A stretch of DNA of 64,000 nt from NCBI RefSeq assembly GCF_029581195.1, contig NZ_CP120737.1:4441001-4505000 (forward strand), in the 5' to 3' direction. The number at the start of each line of letters is the position of its first letter. The stretch's first letter is position 1. Positions 38,859-48,011 of the stretch are shown piece after piece. Below the pieces are notes generated by a model, which was given only the letters and a program-made list of their open reading frames with translations, searched no databases and was not told the origin of the DNA. The translations under genes and the position numbers were made by a program. This DNA is from Solwaraspora sp. WMMD791. GTDB taxonomy: Bacteria; Actinomycetota; Actinomycetes; Mycobacteriales; Micromonosporaceae.

Positions 38859-40151
38859 GTGCTCGCCGTACTCGGGTTCGTCGGCACCCTGACGCTGATC
38901 ACCGGCCTGATCCACCTCTACCTGTGGCGACGTCTGGTGCGTGACACCACCCGGCCGGGGCGGTGGCGGCGGGCCGGCAGCCTGCTGGCCCTCGGGTTGG
39001 CGGTCCTGGTGCCGACGACGATGGTCAGCACCCGGTCCGCCGGAATGTCCTGGCTGGCCTGGCCCGGTTACGTGTGGCTGGCGGTGATGTTCTACCTGCT
39101 GGTCGTCCTGCTGGCGCTGGAGCTGCCGCTGCTGGTGGTCCGGCTCGTCGGGCGGGCGCGCGGCCGGCAGGTCGGCACGCTGGACTCGGTGCCGGTGACC
39201 GCCCCTGCGGCCGCGGCGGGCCCACCGCCGCCGACCGCGCTGCCCGGCGGTCGACCCGCTACCGACATCGTGCCGGACCCGGGACGGCGGCTGCTGATCG
39301 CCCGGGGCGCGGCGATCTTCGCCGGGTTGACCGCCGCCGGCGTCACCGGCTACGGCGTACGGACCGCCCTCGGACCGCCCCAGCTGGACCGCGTGCAGAT
39401 CCCGATCGCCCGGCTGCCCCGGGCCATGGACGGGCTGCGGATCGCCACCGTGTCGGACATCCACATCGGACCGCTGACCGGGGTCGGGCACACCGCCCGG
39501 ATCGTGGAGCTGATCAACAGTCTGGACGCCGACCTGGTCGCGGTCGTCGGCGACCTGGTCGACGGTACGGTCGCCGAACTCGGCCCGACCGCCGCCCCGC
39601 TGGCCGGTCTGCGGGCCCGGTACGGCAGCTTCTTCGTCACCGGCAACCACGAGTACTACTCCGGCGCGCAGGAGTGGGTCACCGAGGTGCAGCGGCTCGG
39701 CCTGCAGGTGCTGGTCAACGAACGCCGGGAGATCGTCACCCCGGGCGGGGTGCTCGACCTGGCCGGGGTCAACGACCCGACCGGTGCGACGGCGAGTCCG
39801 GCCGATGGTGCGCAGGTCGGTCCGCCGGACGGTCCGCTGGCCGGCCCGGACTACGACCGGGCGCTCGGTGACCGGGACCGCGACCGGCCGGTGGTGCTGC
39901 TCGCCCACCAGCCGGTGCAGGCCCACGAGGCCGCCCGGTACGGCGTCGACCTGCAGCTGTCCGGGCACACCCACGGCGGTCAGATCGTCCCGTTCAACCT
40001 GGCCGTACGGCTGGTCCAGCCGGTCGTCTCCGGCCTGGCGACGGTCGACGGCACCCAGGTCTACGTGACCAACGGTGCCGGATTCTGGGGCCCGCCGGTG
40101 CGCGTCGGTGCCCCGCCGCAGGTCTCCCTGGTGCAGCTGCGCAGCGAGTGA
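38859..40151 (+). CDS. Membrane-anchored metallophosphoesterase
   Basis: 430 residues. The N-terminal part has four hydrophobic helices (about 3-22, 40-60, 68-90 and 147-165). The C-terminal calcineurin-like domain has the metal motifs ATVSDIHIGP (D-x-H), VVGDLVDG (GD-x2-D), TGNHEYY (GNHE), and the late VLLAHQPVQ and SGHTHGGQI. It is related to YkuE-type phosphoesterases. GAGGAGAGG lies 8 bases before GTG 38859. Last gene of the moaA run, but with no evident Moco role. Confidence 0.88.
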   Translation: MLAVLGFVGTLTLITGLIHLYLWRRLVRDTTRPGRWRRAGSLLALGLAVLVPTTMVSTRSAGMSWLAWPGYVWLAVMFYLLVVLLALELPLLVVRLVGRARGRQVGTLDSVPVTAPAAAAGPPPPTALPGGRPATDIVPDPGRRLLIARGAAIFAGLTAAGVTGYGVRTALGPPQLDRVQIPIARLPRAMDGLRIATVSDIHIGPLTGVGHTARIVELINSLDADLVAVVGDLVDGTVAELGPTAAPLAGLRARYGSFFVTGNHEYYSGAQEWVTEVQRLGLQVLVNERREIVTPGGVLDLAGVNDPTGATASPADGAQVGPPDGPLAGPDYDRALGDRDRDRPVVLLAHQPVQAHEAARYGVDLQLSGHTHGGQIVPFNLAVRLVQPVVSGLATVDGTQVYVTNGAGFWGPPVRVGAPPQVSLVQLRSE

Positions 40152-40220
40152 GAGTCACGTCTCGTGCGTTCGCGCGCGTGGCGACCCTGCGCCCGGCCGG
40201 CGTTCGTGACAGGATGCGGC

Positions 40221-43200
40221 GTGCCCCCGTACCGCGCCGTGCCCTCCCCCGGCTCCGCCACGGGTCCCGGGTCCTTCGTCGCCGACCTGCACATCCACTC
40301 CCGGTACTCCCGCGCCTGCAGCCGCGACCTGAACATGTCGAACCTGGCCTGGTGGGCCCGACGCAAGGGCGTCAGCCTGCTCGGCACCGGCGACTTCACC
40401 CACCCGGCGTGGTTCGAGCATCTGCGTGAGTCGCTGCGCCCGGCCGAGCCGGGGCTGTACCGGCTCAGCCCGGACGCGGAGCGCGATGTCGCCCGCCGGC
40501 TGCCGCCCCGGCTGGCCAGCGAGGCCGAGGCGAACCCGGTGCGCTACATGCTCAGCGTCGAGATCTCGACGATCTACAAGCGGGACGACCGCACCCGCAA
40601 GGTGCACCATCTGATCTACCTGCCGGATCTGGAGGCGGTGGCCCGGTTCAACACCGCGTTGGGCCGCATCGGCAACCTCGGCTCCGACGGCCGGCCGATC
40701 CTCGGGCTGGACTCCCGCGACCTGCTGGAGATCACCCTGGAGGCGAGCGAGGACGGCTACCTGGTGCCGGCGCACATCTGGACACCGTGGTTCTCCGCGC
40801 TGGGCTCCAAGTCCGGCTTCGACGCGATCGCCGACTGCTACGCCGACCTGGCCGGGCACATCTTCGCGGTGGAGACCGGCCTGTCGTCGGACCCGGCGAT
40901 GAACTGGCGGGTGTCCCATCTGGACAAATATCAGCTGGTGTCGAACTCCGATGCCCATTCGCCGCCCGCGCTGGCCCGGGAGGCGACCGTGCTGGACAGC
41001 GCGCTCGACTACTACGCCGTACGGGAGGCGCTGCGCACCGGAGACGGGCTGGTCGGCACGATCGAGTTCTTCCCGGAGGAGGGCAAGTACCACGCCGACG
41101 GGCACCGCAACTGTGGGGTCAACTGGTCGCCGGAGCAGACCCGGCAGGCCGCCGGCCGCTGCCCGCAGTGCGGCAAGCCGCTGACCGTCGGCGTACTGAG
41201 CCGGGTCGAGGATCTCGCCGACCGGCCGGACGGGCACCGGCCGGCGCACGCGAAGCAGGTCACCCACCTGGTGGCGCTGCCGGAGATCGTCGGCGAGATC
41301 CACCGGGTCGGTGCCCGGTCCAAGACCGTCGAGGGCCAGGTGGTCAACCTGGTCGCCGCGCTCGGCCCGGAGCTGGACATCCTGACCACGGTGCCGGTGG
41401 ACGACATCCGGCGGGTCGGCGGGGAACTGCTCGCCGAGGCGATCGGTCGGCTGCGCCGCGGCGAGGTCCACCGGGTGCCGGGCTACGACGGCGAGTACGG
41501 CGTGATCACCCTGTTCGCACCGGGCGAGTTGGCGACCGGTGGCGGTGCCGGTCAGCCGGAGGCGCTGTTCGACGTACCGGTGCCGGCGCAGCGACCGCCC
41601 AGCGAGTCGGCTGCCGCCGGCGCAGCGCCCCCGACCGGTACCCGGCGCGCCAGCCGTGCCGGTGCCGCCCGGGCGGCCCGCAGCGGCCGGGCGGGCGCGG
41701 AGCCGGCACCGCCGCCGATCCCGCCGCCGCCGACGCCGTCGCCGCACGAGCCGTTCGAGCCGATGCTGGCCGGGATGGAGGAGGTCGGCACCGGGCTGCT
41801 GGACCGGCTCGACGCGATGCAACGGGTCGCCGCGTCCGCGCCGGGCGGGCCGCTGCTGATCGTGGCCGGGCCGGGCACCGGCAAGACCCGGACGTTGACC
41901 CACCGGATCGCGTACCTCTGCGCCGAACTGAACGTCTTCCCCGAGCACTGCCTGGCGATCACCTTCACCCGGCGGGCAGCCGAGGAGCTGCGGCACCGGC
42001 TCGACGGGCTGCTCGGCCCGGTCGCCGAGGACGTGACCGTGGCCACCTTCCACTCCCTCGGGCTGACCATCCTGCGGGAGAACCCGAAAGCCGCCGGGCT
42101 GCCGGCGACGTTCCGCATCGCCGACGACGCCGAGCGCGACCAGGCCCGCGCCGAAGCCGGCGAGGACGACGCCACGTACGCCAAGCTGCTGCGCGCGGCC
42201 GGTTTGGTCGACCTGGACGAGCTGGTCACCCTGCCGTTGCGGCTGCTGCGCGACGATCCGGCGCTGGTGCAGCGCTACCGGGACCGCTGGCGGTGGATCT
42301 TCGTCGACGAGTACCAGGACGTCGACGCCGACCAGTACGACCTGCTGCGGCTGCTCAGCCCGGCCGACGGCAACCTCTGCGCGATCGGCGACCCGGACCA
42401 GGCGATCTACTCGTTCCGGGGCGCTGACGTGCGCTACTTCCTGCGGTTCTCGGAGGACTTCGTCGACGCCCGGCTGGTCCGGCTGGCCCGCAACTACCGG
42501 TCGGCGGCGCCGATCCTGGCCGCCGCCGTGCAGGCCATCGCGCCCAGTTCGCTGGTGCGCGGCCGCCGGCTGGAGCCGGCCCGACTGGATCCGCAGGCGC
42601 CGCTGATCGGGCTCTACCCGGCCGCCACGGCCGCCGACGAGGCGGCGTTCGTCGTACGGACGGTCGACGAGCTGGTCGGCGGGGTGTCGCACCGGTCGCT
42701 GGACTCGGGGCGCATCGACGGGCAGTCGTCGACGGTGTCGTTCTCCGACATCGCCGTGCTGTACCGCACCGACGCCCAGTCCGGACCGATCGTGGAGGCG
42801 CTGACCCGGGCCGGCGTACCGGTGCAGAAGCGGTCGCACAACCGGCTGCGGGACCGGCCGGGGGTGCTGGCGATCGCCCGGGAGCTGCGCCACGTCGGTG
42901 TCAGCGGGCCGGACGCCGATCTCACCACCCGGGTCCGCGCCGCCGGTCAGGTGCTGGCCGACCGGTTGACCGCGCCGACCCTGGACGCGCCGAGCGGGCC
43001 GCAACTGGTGCCGGCGGACGTCTGGGCGGCGGTGGATCTGCTGACCCCGTTGGCGCACCGCTGCGGCGAGGACCTGTCGCTGCTGCTGGCGCAGGTGGAG
43101 ACCGGTGCCGAGGTGGACGCGCTGGACCCTCGGGCCGAGGCGGTGACCCTGCTGACCCTGCACGCGGCGAAGGGCCTGGAGTTCCCGGTGGTCTTCCTGG

Positions 43201-43472
43201 TCGGCTGCGAAGACGGCCTGCTGCCGTTGCGGTTCGCCGGTAAGCCACCCAGCGAGGACGAGGTCGCGGAGGAGCGGCGGCTGTTCTTCGTCGGGCTGAC
43301 CCGGGCACAGGACCGGCTGTACGTCTCCCACGCTGGTCGGCGGGTCCGGCACGGCCAGGAGCGGGAGATGCGGCCGACACCGTTCCTGGACGCGATCGAC
43401 GCCGGCCTGTTCGACCGGCTCGGGGCGGAAGGTCCGCGCCGCCCGAAGGATCGCCAGCTACGCCTGCTGTGA
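40221..43472 (+). CDS. Endonuclease Q-like PHP domain fused to UvrD/PcrA helicase
   Basis: About 1083 residues. The N-terminal half is the EndoQ/TIGR00375 PHP domain, beginning with the metal motif DLHIHS (22-27) and including VSNSDAHSP, followed by a Cys cluster (NCGVNW...GRCPQCGK) like the EndoQ zinc finger. A Pro/Ala linker (about 450-515) leads to a UvrD-type SF1 helicase: Walker A AGPGTGKTRT (about 548-557), motif II FVDEYQDVD (about 694), SFRGAD, motif V LHAAKGLEF (about 978) and motif VI EERRLFFVGLTRA. EndoQ cuts 5' of uracil and hypoxanthine, so the fusion suggests a one-protein excision machine. GTG 40221 is preferred; 40164 is possible. Confidence 0.9.
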   Translation: MPPYRAVPSPGSATGPGSFVADLHIHSRYSRACSRDLNMSNLAWWARRKGVSLLGTGDFTHPAWFEHLRESLRPAEPGLYRLSPDAERDVARRLPPRLASEAEANPVRYMLSVEISTIYKRDDRTRKVHHLIYLPDLEAVARFNTALGRIGNLGSDGRPILGLDSRDLLEITLEASEDGYLVPAHIWTPWFSALGSKSGFDAIADCYADLAGHIFAVETGLSSDPAMNWRVSHLDKYQLVSNSDAHSPPALAREATVLDSALDYYAVREALRTGDGLVGTIEFFPEEGKYHADGHRNCGVNWSPEQTRQAAGRCPQCGKPLTVGVLSRVEDLADRPDGHRPAHAKQVTHLVALPEIVGEIHRVGARSKTVEGQVVNLVAALGPELDILTTVPVDDIRRVGGELLAEAIGRLRRGEVHRVPGYDGEYGVITLFAPGELATGGGAGQPEALFDVPVPAQRPPSESAAAGAAPPTGTRRASRAGAARAARSGRAGAEPAPPPIPPPPTPSPHEPFEPMLAGMEEVGTGLLDRLDAMQRVAASAPGGPLLIVAGPGTGKTRTLTHRIAYLCAELNVFPEHCLAITFTRRAAEELRHRLDGLLGPVAEDVTVATFHSLGLTILRENPKAAGLPATFRIADDAERDQARAEAGEDDATYAKLLRAAGLVDLDELVTLPLRLLRDDPALVQRYRDRWRWIFVDEYQDVDADQYDLLRLLSPADGNLCAIGDPDQAIYSFRGADVRYFLRFSEDFVDARLVRLARNYRSAAPILAAAVQAIAPSSLVRGRRLEPARLDPQAPLIGLYPAATAADEAAFVVRTVDELVGGVSHRSLDSGRIDGQSSTVSFSDIAVLYRTDAQSGPIVEALTRAGVPVQKRSHNRLRDRPGVLAIARELRHVGVSGPDADLTTRVRAAGQVLADRLTAPTLDAPSGPQLVPADVWAAVDLLTPLAHRCGEDLSLLLAQVETGAEVDALDPRAEAVTLLTLHAAKGLEFPVVFLVGCEDGLLPLRFAGKPPSEDEVAEERRLFFVGLTRAQDRLYVSHAGRRVRHGQEREMRPTPFLDAIDAGLFDRLGAEGPRRPKDRQLRLL

Positions 43473-43489
43473 CCGCCACCGGTACGCCG

Positions 43490-44521
43490 TCACCTGCGAC
43501 GGGTACGGGGTCTCGGCGACGCGCGCGGGCGTTCGGTGGTCACCACCAGCGCCACTCCGACGACGATCACCAGGCCACCGAGCAGGATGCGCGGGGTCAC
43601 CGGTTCGGCGGCCAGCAGCGCGCCGAGCGCGACCGCGACCACCGGGTTGACGTACGCGTAGGTGGCGACCAGCGAGATCGGCGCGTGCTGCAACAGCCAC
43701 ACGTACGCGGTGAACGCGATCAGCGAGCCGGCCACCAGCAGGTACGTCAGTGCCCACCAGGATCTCGCCGAGACCTGGGTCAGGTCGACGCCGCGCAGTT
43801 CGCCCCGCAGCACACCGAACGCCACCAGCGCGGCCGCGCCGGCGGCCATCTGGTAGACGGTGGTGACGAAGGCGTCGGTCGGCATGCTGATCCGGCCGGC
43901 GATGAACGAACCGGCCGACCAGGCGGTGGCGGCAGCCACCACGACCAGCGATCCGGTCAGCGGCGCGGCCGCCGCGCCGCCGGTCGGGGCGATCAGCACG
44001 ACCAGTCCACCCAGCCCGACGAGTACGCCGGCGACGGTGGTCGGCCGGGGACGGTCCCGCACCGCCAGCCGGTACACCACGACCAGCAACGGCACCGTCG
44101 CGATGAGCAGCGCGGCGACCCCGGACGGTACGGCGACCCCGGGCGGTCCGGACTCGGCCAGCATCACCAGCCCGTTCCCGCCGGTGAGCAGCAGTACGCC
44201 CACCGGTGCCGCGCCGGCGAGTTGGCGGGCGGTGACCCGCAGCGCGCCGCGACCTCGGCTGACCCGCAGGATCGCCGCGAGCAGCAGCGCCGCAAGGCCG
44301 AACCGGGCCCCCGCCGCCGCCATCGGTGGCATCGTCTCCACCACCACCCGGATAGCCAGGTAGGTCGAGCCCCAGACGACGTAGACGATCATCAGGGCCG
44401 ACCAGATCAGCGCTGGTCGGGTTGCCGACACGGCAGTGGTCGCGCGCACCACCGGCCCGGCAAGTCCCCGCGAATCGGGCGGCTCGCCGGGAGTTGGCGT
44501 ACTTCGGGGAGGTGAGCTCAT
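43490..44521 (-). CDS. EamA-type drug/metabolite transporter
   Basis: 343 residues with ten hydrophobic helices forming two EamA repeats (about 35-165 and 180-320). Marks are WGSTYLAIR, GVAALLIATVPLLVVV and the second-repeat LLQHAPISLVATYAYVNPVVAV. Probably exports a metabolite or amino acid across the inner membrane. Convergent with the EndoQ-UvrD gene with 17 bases between. TAGCGT lies 9 bases upstream of ATG 44521. Confidence 0.88.
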   Translation of the reverse strand: MSSPPRSTPTPGEPPDSRGLAGPVVRATTAVSATRPALIWSALMIVYVVWGSTYLAIRVVVETMPPMAAAGARFGLAALLLAAILRVSRGRGALRVTARQLAGAAPVGVLLLTGGNGLVMLAESGPPGVAVPSGVAALLIATVPLLVVVYRLAVRDRPRPTTVAGVLVGLGGLVVLIAPTGGAAAAPLTGSLVVVAAATAWSAGSFIAGRISMPTDAFVTTVYQMAAGAAALVAFGVLRGELRGVDLTQVSARSWWALTYLLVAGSLIAFTAYVWLLQHAPISLVATYAYVNPVVAVALGALLAAEPVTPRILLGGLVIVVGVALVVTTERPRASPRPRTRRR

Positions 44522-44605
44522 CGGAGGCTCACGCTACGGTGACGTCATCGCCGCCGGAGTCAGTGGGTGGCCAGCGTCGAACGCCGCCGCGCAGGAGGAC
44601 AGGAC

Positions 44606-45568
44606 ATGTCGCACTACGGACCGCCGGGCGGGCCGTACCCGGACCAGCAGCCGGACCGGTGGGCCGACCGGCAGCCGTCGGAGCCGTACCGGGAGCCGTC
44701 CGACCCGTGGGGTGGCAACGAACCCTGGGGGGAGACGCCGGCCGGTCGGGCGGAGCAGCCATGGCAGGACCGCGGGACCGAGCAGGCCTGGCCGGGCGGC
44801 GCGGGCCAGCAACAACCGTGGCAGGGCGGCACGGAGCAGGCCTGGCAGGGCGGCGCGGGTCAGCCGCCGCCGACGGGTTCCGACTGGCAGGGGTACGGCC
44901 AGCAGCCGTCCTCTGCTGACCAGAACTGGCACACTCCGACGGGCACCGGCTGGGCGGGTGCGGCGGAGCAGACCTGGCAGCAGTCCCCGTCGGGCCCGGC
45001 CGCCGGGCAGCAGCCGCCGGCAGGTGCGCCGCCGGCCTGGGAGCCCACTGCCGCACCGGGGCGGTCGGGGCGCAGCGGTGGCGGGTTGAGCGGCGGTCTG
45101 CTGGCCGTACTGCTCGGTGTCACGCTGCTGCTCTGCGGTGGCGGCGCGGCCGGAATCTATCTGATGACCCGGCCGGACTCGACCGAGGGCAATCAGGACG
45201 AGTTGGCGGTGCCGACCGCCGGGCCGCAGGTCGACGCGTCGGTCGAGCCGCCGGCGGAGCCGACCGCGACGCCTGATCCGGACCAGGCGACCGCGACGCC
45301 GACGCCCACGTCGTCGAATGACGCCCGATTCGTCACCGTCGGCCAGTGCGTCCGCAACGAGGCGGTGGCGGAGGAGGAGACTCCGGTACTGACCATCACC
45401 GACTGCGACGAAGGCGCATACGAAGTGCTCGCCCGCTTCGACGGCGTCACCGACGGCGAGGAGGACGCCAAGACCAAGTGCGCCGACGTGACCGGCTACA
45501 CCAACTGGTATTTCTTCAACAGCCAGTTGGACGCCCTGGACTTCGTGCTCTGCCTGAAGCAACGGTGA
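44606..45568 (+). CDS. LppU/SCO3897-like membrane-anchored protein (first copy)
   Basis: About 320 residues. The first 155 are disordered and rich in Trp, Gln, Pro and Gly with repeats of the type GGTEQAWQGG. One membrane helix (about 167-188, SGGLLAVLLGVTLLLCGGGAA) is followed by an acidic/Thr linker and a domain with conserved cysteines (VGQCVRNE, TDCDEGAYEVLARF, KCADVTGY, FVLCLKQR). AGGAGG (44593-44598) precedes ATG 44606. The function is unknown; it is probably exposed at the outer face. Confidence 0.8.
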   Translation: MSHYGPPGGPYPDQQPDRWADRQPSEPYREPSDPWGGNEPWGETPAGRAEQPWQDRGTEQAWPGGAGQQQPWQGGTEQAWQGGAGQPPPTGSDWQGYGQQPSSADQNWHTPTGTGWAGAAEQTWQQSPSGPAAGQQPPAGAPPAWEPTAAPGRSGRSGGGLSGGLLAVLLGVTLLLCGGGAAGIYLMTRPDSTEGNQDELAVPTAGPQVDASVEPPAEPTATPDPDQATATPTPTSSNDARFVTVGQCVRNEAVAEEETPVLTITDCDEGAYEVLARFDGVTDGEEDAKTKCADVTGYTNWYFFNSQLDALDFVLCLKQR

Positions 45569-45685
45569 GACGCACCGCACTGACCGGGAACTGGCAACCG
45601 TTGGTTACCGTCTCCGTTGGCACGGTTGGTCCGCGCCACGCTGCCCGACCACTCCACCCACCGCAGCGACAACGCTAGGGAGATC

Positions 45686-46519
45686 ATGTCCAGCTATGGT
45701 CCGCCGGGCTACCCCGGTGCGGGACAGCCCGACGACCCGGCCGGCACACCGGGTCACTCCGGATATCCGCCGCAGGGTCCGGCCTACCCGCCGGGTGCCG
45801 GCTACCCACCGCCCGGTGCCCAGCCGGTGTCCGGAGGCGGCTACCCCGATCCGACGACCCCCTACCCGTCCTACCCGCCCGGCGGTGGCTACCCGGATCC
45901 GGGACAGCCGGCCGGCTACCCGCCGCCGACCTCAGGTGGTGGGGCGTACCCGCAGCCGGGATCGGGTGGTGGGGCGTACCCGCCGCCGCCGGGATCGGGC
46001 GGTTTCCCGCCGCCACCACCCCCGCCTGGCTGGGGTCCGCCTCCGCCGGGGATGCCGGGCGGTCAGCCGCCGAAGAAGTCCCGGACCGGCCTGATCATCG
46101 GGTTGGTGGTCGGTGCGGTGGTGCTGCTGATGCTCTGCGGCTGCGGAGCAATCGTGGCGATCGGGGCGCTGGCCGAGGATGGCGGCTCGACCGCCAGTGA
46201 CCCGACTCCCGTGCCGTCGGTCGACGTGGAGCCGACGCTGGACGACGACCCCGCGTCGTCGGCTCCGCCGTCGACCGGTGACAGCGGCCTGATCGTGGTC
46301 GGCGACTGCGTGGTCAACGACGGTACCGACGACGACGCCGAGCTGCGCAAGGTCGCCTGCGAGCCGGGCTCGTACGAGGTGCTCGCCCGGATCCCGCTGA
46401 CGACCGACACCGCACGCTGCGACGACCCGGTCTTCGGCCACGAGGAGACCGACACCACCTACGTGTTCGACAGCGACCAGACGATCCTCGATTACGTGCT
46501 CTGCATGAAGGAGCTCTGA
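45686..46519 (+). CDS. LppU/SCO3897-like membrane-anchored protein (second copy)
   Basis: 277 residues, paralogous to the preceding gene. A Tyr-Pro-Gly rich cytoplasmic tail of about 130 residues (YPPxGxGYP-type repeats), one membrane helix (about 135-158), then VGDCVVND, VACEPGSYEVLARI, TARCDDPVF and DYVLCMKEL. The cysteine and SYEVLARI positions match the first copy. TAGGGAG precedes the ATG at 45686. A strong hairpin follows the stop. Confidence 0.8.
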   Translation: MSSYGPPGYPGAGQPDDPAGTPGHSGYPPQGPAYPPGAGYPPPGAQPVSGGGYPDPTTPYPSYPPGGGYPDPGQPAGYPPPTSGGGAYPQPGSGGGAYPPPPGSGGFPPPPPPPGWGPPPPGMPGGQPPKKSRTGLIIGLVVGAVVLLMLCGCGAIVAIGALAEDGGSTASDPTPVPSVDVEPTLDDDPASSAPPSTGDSGLIVVGDCVVNDGTDDDAELRKVACEPGSYEVLARIPLTTDTARCDDPVFGHEETDTTYVFDSDQTILDYVLCMKEL

Positions 46520-46538
46520 GCGAGCGTCCGTAGCAGTT

Positions 46539-46576
46539 CCTAGGGCTCTCTAGCGCGAATGCTAGAGAGCCCTAGG
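46539..46576 (+). terminator. 16-bp perfect hairpin terminator
   Basis: CCTAGGGCTCTCTAGC at 46539-46554 pairs exactly with 46561-46576 across a 6-base loop, followed by CTTT. It lies 19 bases after the stop of the second LppU-like gene. Confidence 0.85.
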
Positions 46577-46613
46577 CTTTCCGGGCCGGCACCTCTCGAC
46601 ACTTCTACCTGGT

Positions 46614-46631
46614 TCTAGCGATCACGCTAGA
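46614..46631. promoter_or_regulatory. Inverted repeat TCTAGCG-ATCA-CGCTAGA
   Basis: A perfect 7-bp inverted repeat whose core CTAGCG...GCTAG recurs in the terminator stem 60 bases upstream. It sits 8 bases upstream of the -10-like TACGGT (46640-46645) and 20 bases before the start of the ATPase gene, so it may be an operator. Confidence 0.45.
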
Positions 46632-46651
46632 CGACCCGATACGGTGCGAGA

Positions 46652-47932
46652 GTGGACCCGATCCGCAACCCGTACGCCCCCGGTGCCGGCCAGCGCCCAC
46701 CCGAACTCGCCGGCCGTGGCCGCGAGGTCGACGTCTTCGACATCGTGCTGGAGCGCGTCGCCCGGGGCCGGCCCGAACGCAGCCTGATGCTCACCGGGCT
46801 GCGGGGCGTCGGCAAGACCGTCCTGCTCAACACCCTGCGGTCCCAGGCCATCAACCGGCTCTGGGGCACCGGCAAGATCGAGGCCCGGCCGGACCAGTCG
46901 CTGCGTCGCCCGGTCGCCGCCGCCCTGCACATGGCGGTCCGCGAACTCGCCCCCCGGCACCGGGCACCCGAGCGGATCGACGACTTCCTCGGCGTACTCA
47001 AGGCGTTCGCCCTACGGGCGAACCCGCCGGCCGCCAGCGGACGCGGCGGGGCGAACCGGCTGCGCGACCGCTGGCAGCCGGGCATCGACGTGCCGGCGGC
47101 CGTCGGCCGGGCCGACTCCGGCGACATCGAGATCGACCTGGTGGAGCTGTTCACCGACGCCGCCGCCGTCGCCACCGACGTCGGCACCGGGATCGCACTG
47201 TTCATCGACGAGATGCAGGACGTCGGCACCGACGACGTGTCGGCGCTCTGCGCCGCCTGCCACGAGTTGTCCCAGCTCGGCGGCCCGCTGATCGTGGTCG
47301 GCGCTGGGCTGCCGCACCTGCCGGCGGTGCTGTCCGCCGCCAAGTCCTACTCCGAACGGCTGTTCCGTTACCAGCGGATCGACCGGCTGGACCGGGTCGC
47401 CGCCGACCAGGCGCTGACCGCACCCGCGCAGCGCGAGCAGGTCGAATACGAACCCAAGGCCCTGGACCTGCTGTACGACAAGTCCGGCGGCTACCCGTAC
47501 TTCGTGCAGGCGTACGGCAAGGCGACCTGGGACCACGCGCCGCGCTCGCCGATCACCGCCGCCGACGTACGGATGGCCGCGCCGGACGCCGAGGCGGAGC
47601 TGGCCGTCGGCTTCTTCGGTTCCCGCTTCGAGCGCGCCACCCCCGCCGAGCGCGAGTACATGCGGGCCATGGCGTCGCTGGCCGGCACCGCCGACCCGAC
47701 CAGCGCGACGCCGTCGTCAGCGGGCGGGCCGTCGTCGGATGACGACGCCGCCGATCCGGACGCGGCGGTGTCGACCGCCGAGATCGCCCGTGCGCTGGGC
47801 CGCAAACCGGCGAGCCTGTCACCGGCCCGGGACGCCTTGATCAAAAAAGGGCTGATCTATTCGGGGGAACGCGGAACGGTGGCTTTCACCGTGCCGCACT
47901 TCGGTCGCTATCTGCGTACCCAGCCCGGCTGA
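46652..47932 (+). CDS. Orc1/Cdc6-like AAA ATPase
   Basis: 426 residues. Walker A GLRGVGKT (49-56) and Walker B ALFIDEMQD place it in the AAA/STAND-like ATPase group annotated as Orc1/Cdc6-like. The C-terminal part after a low-complexity acidic linker (about 340-375) reads as a winged helix: TAEIARALGRKPASLSPARDALIKKGLIY is split here as TAEIARALGRK and SPARDALIKKGLIY, then the wing. It may bind DNA. TACGGT lies 6 bases before the GTG, so it is probably leaderless. Cellular role is unknown. Confidence 0.8.
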   Translation: MDPIRNPYAPGAGQRPPELAGRGREVDVFDIVLERVARGRPERSLMLTGLRGVGKTVLLNTLRSQAINRLWGTGKIEARPDQSLRRPVAAALHMAVRELAPRHRAPERIDDFLGVLKAFALRANPPAASGRGGANRLRDRWQPGIDVPAAVGRADSGDIEIDLVELFTDAAAVATDVGTGIALFIDEMQDVGTDDVSALCAACHELSQLGGPLIVVGAGLPHLPAVLSAAKSYSERLFRYQRIDRLDRVAADQALTAPAQREQVEYEPKALDLLYDKSGGYPYFVQAYGKATWDHAPRSPITAADVRMAAPDAEAELAVGFFGSRFERATPAEREYMRAMASLAGTADPTSATPSSAGGPSSDDDAADPDAAVSTAEIARALGRKPASLSPARDALIKKGLIYSGERGTVAFTVPHFGRYLRTQPG

Positions 47933-48011
47933 ACCGGGTAGGGCCCGCTCCGGATCACAGCGGCCGGGCGTTTGCCGGGTGACAGACCGGCCAACCGGGT
48001 ATGACTGAGGC

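Noticed and set aside
40155-43352. Open frame of over 1000 codons antisense to the EndoQ-UvrD gene
   Set aside because: It is a shadow of a long, clearly conserved coding frame on the plus strand, with no recognisable domain in its own product.
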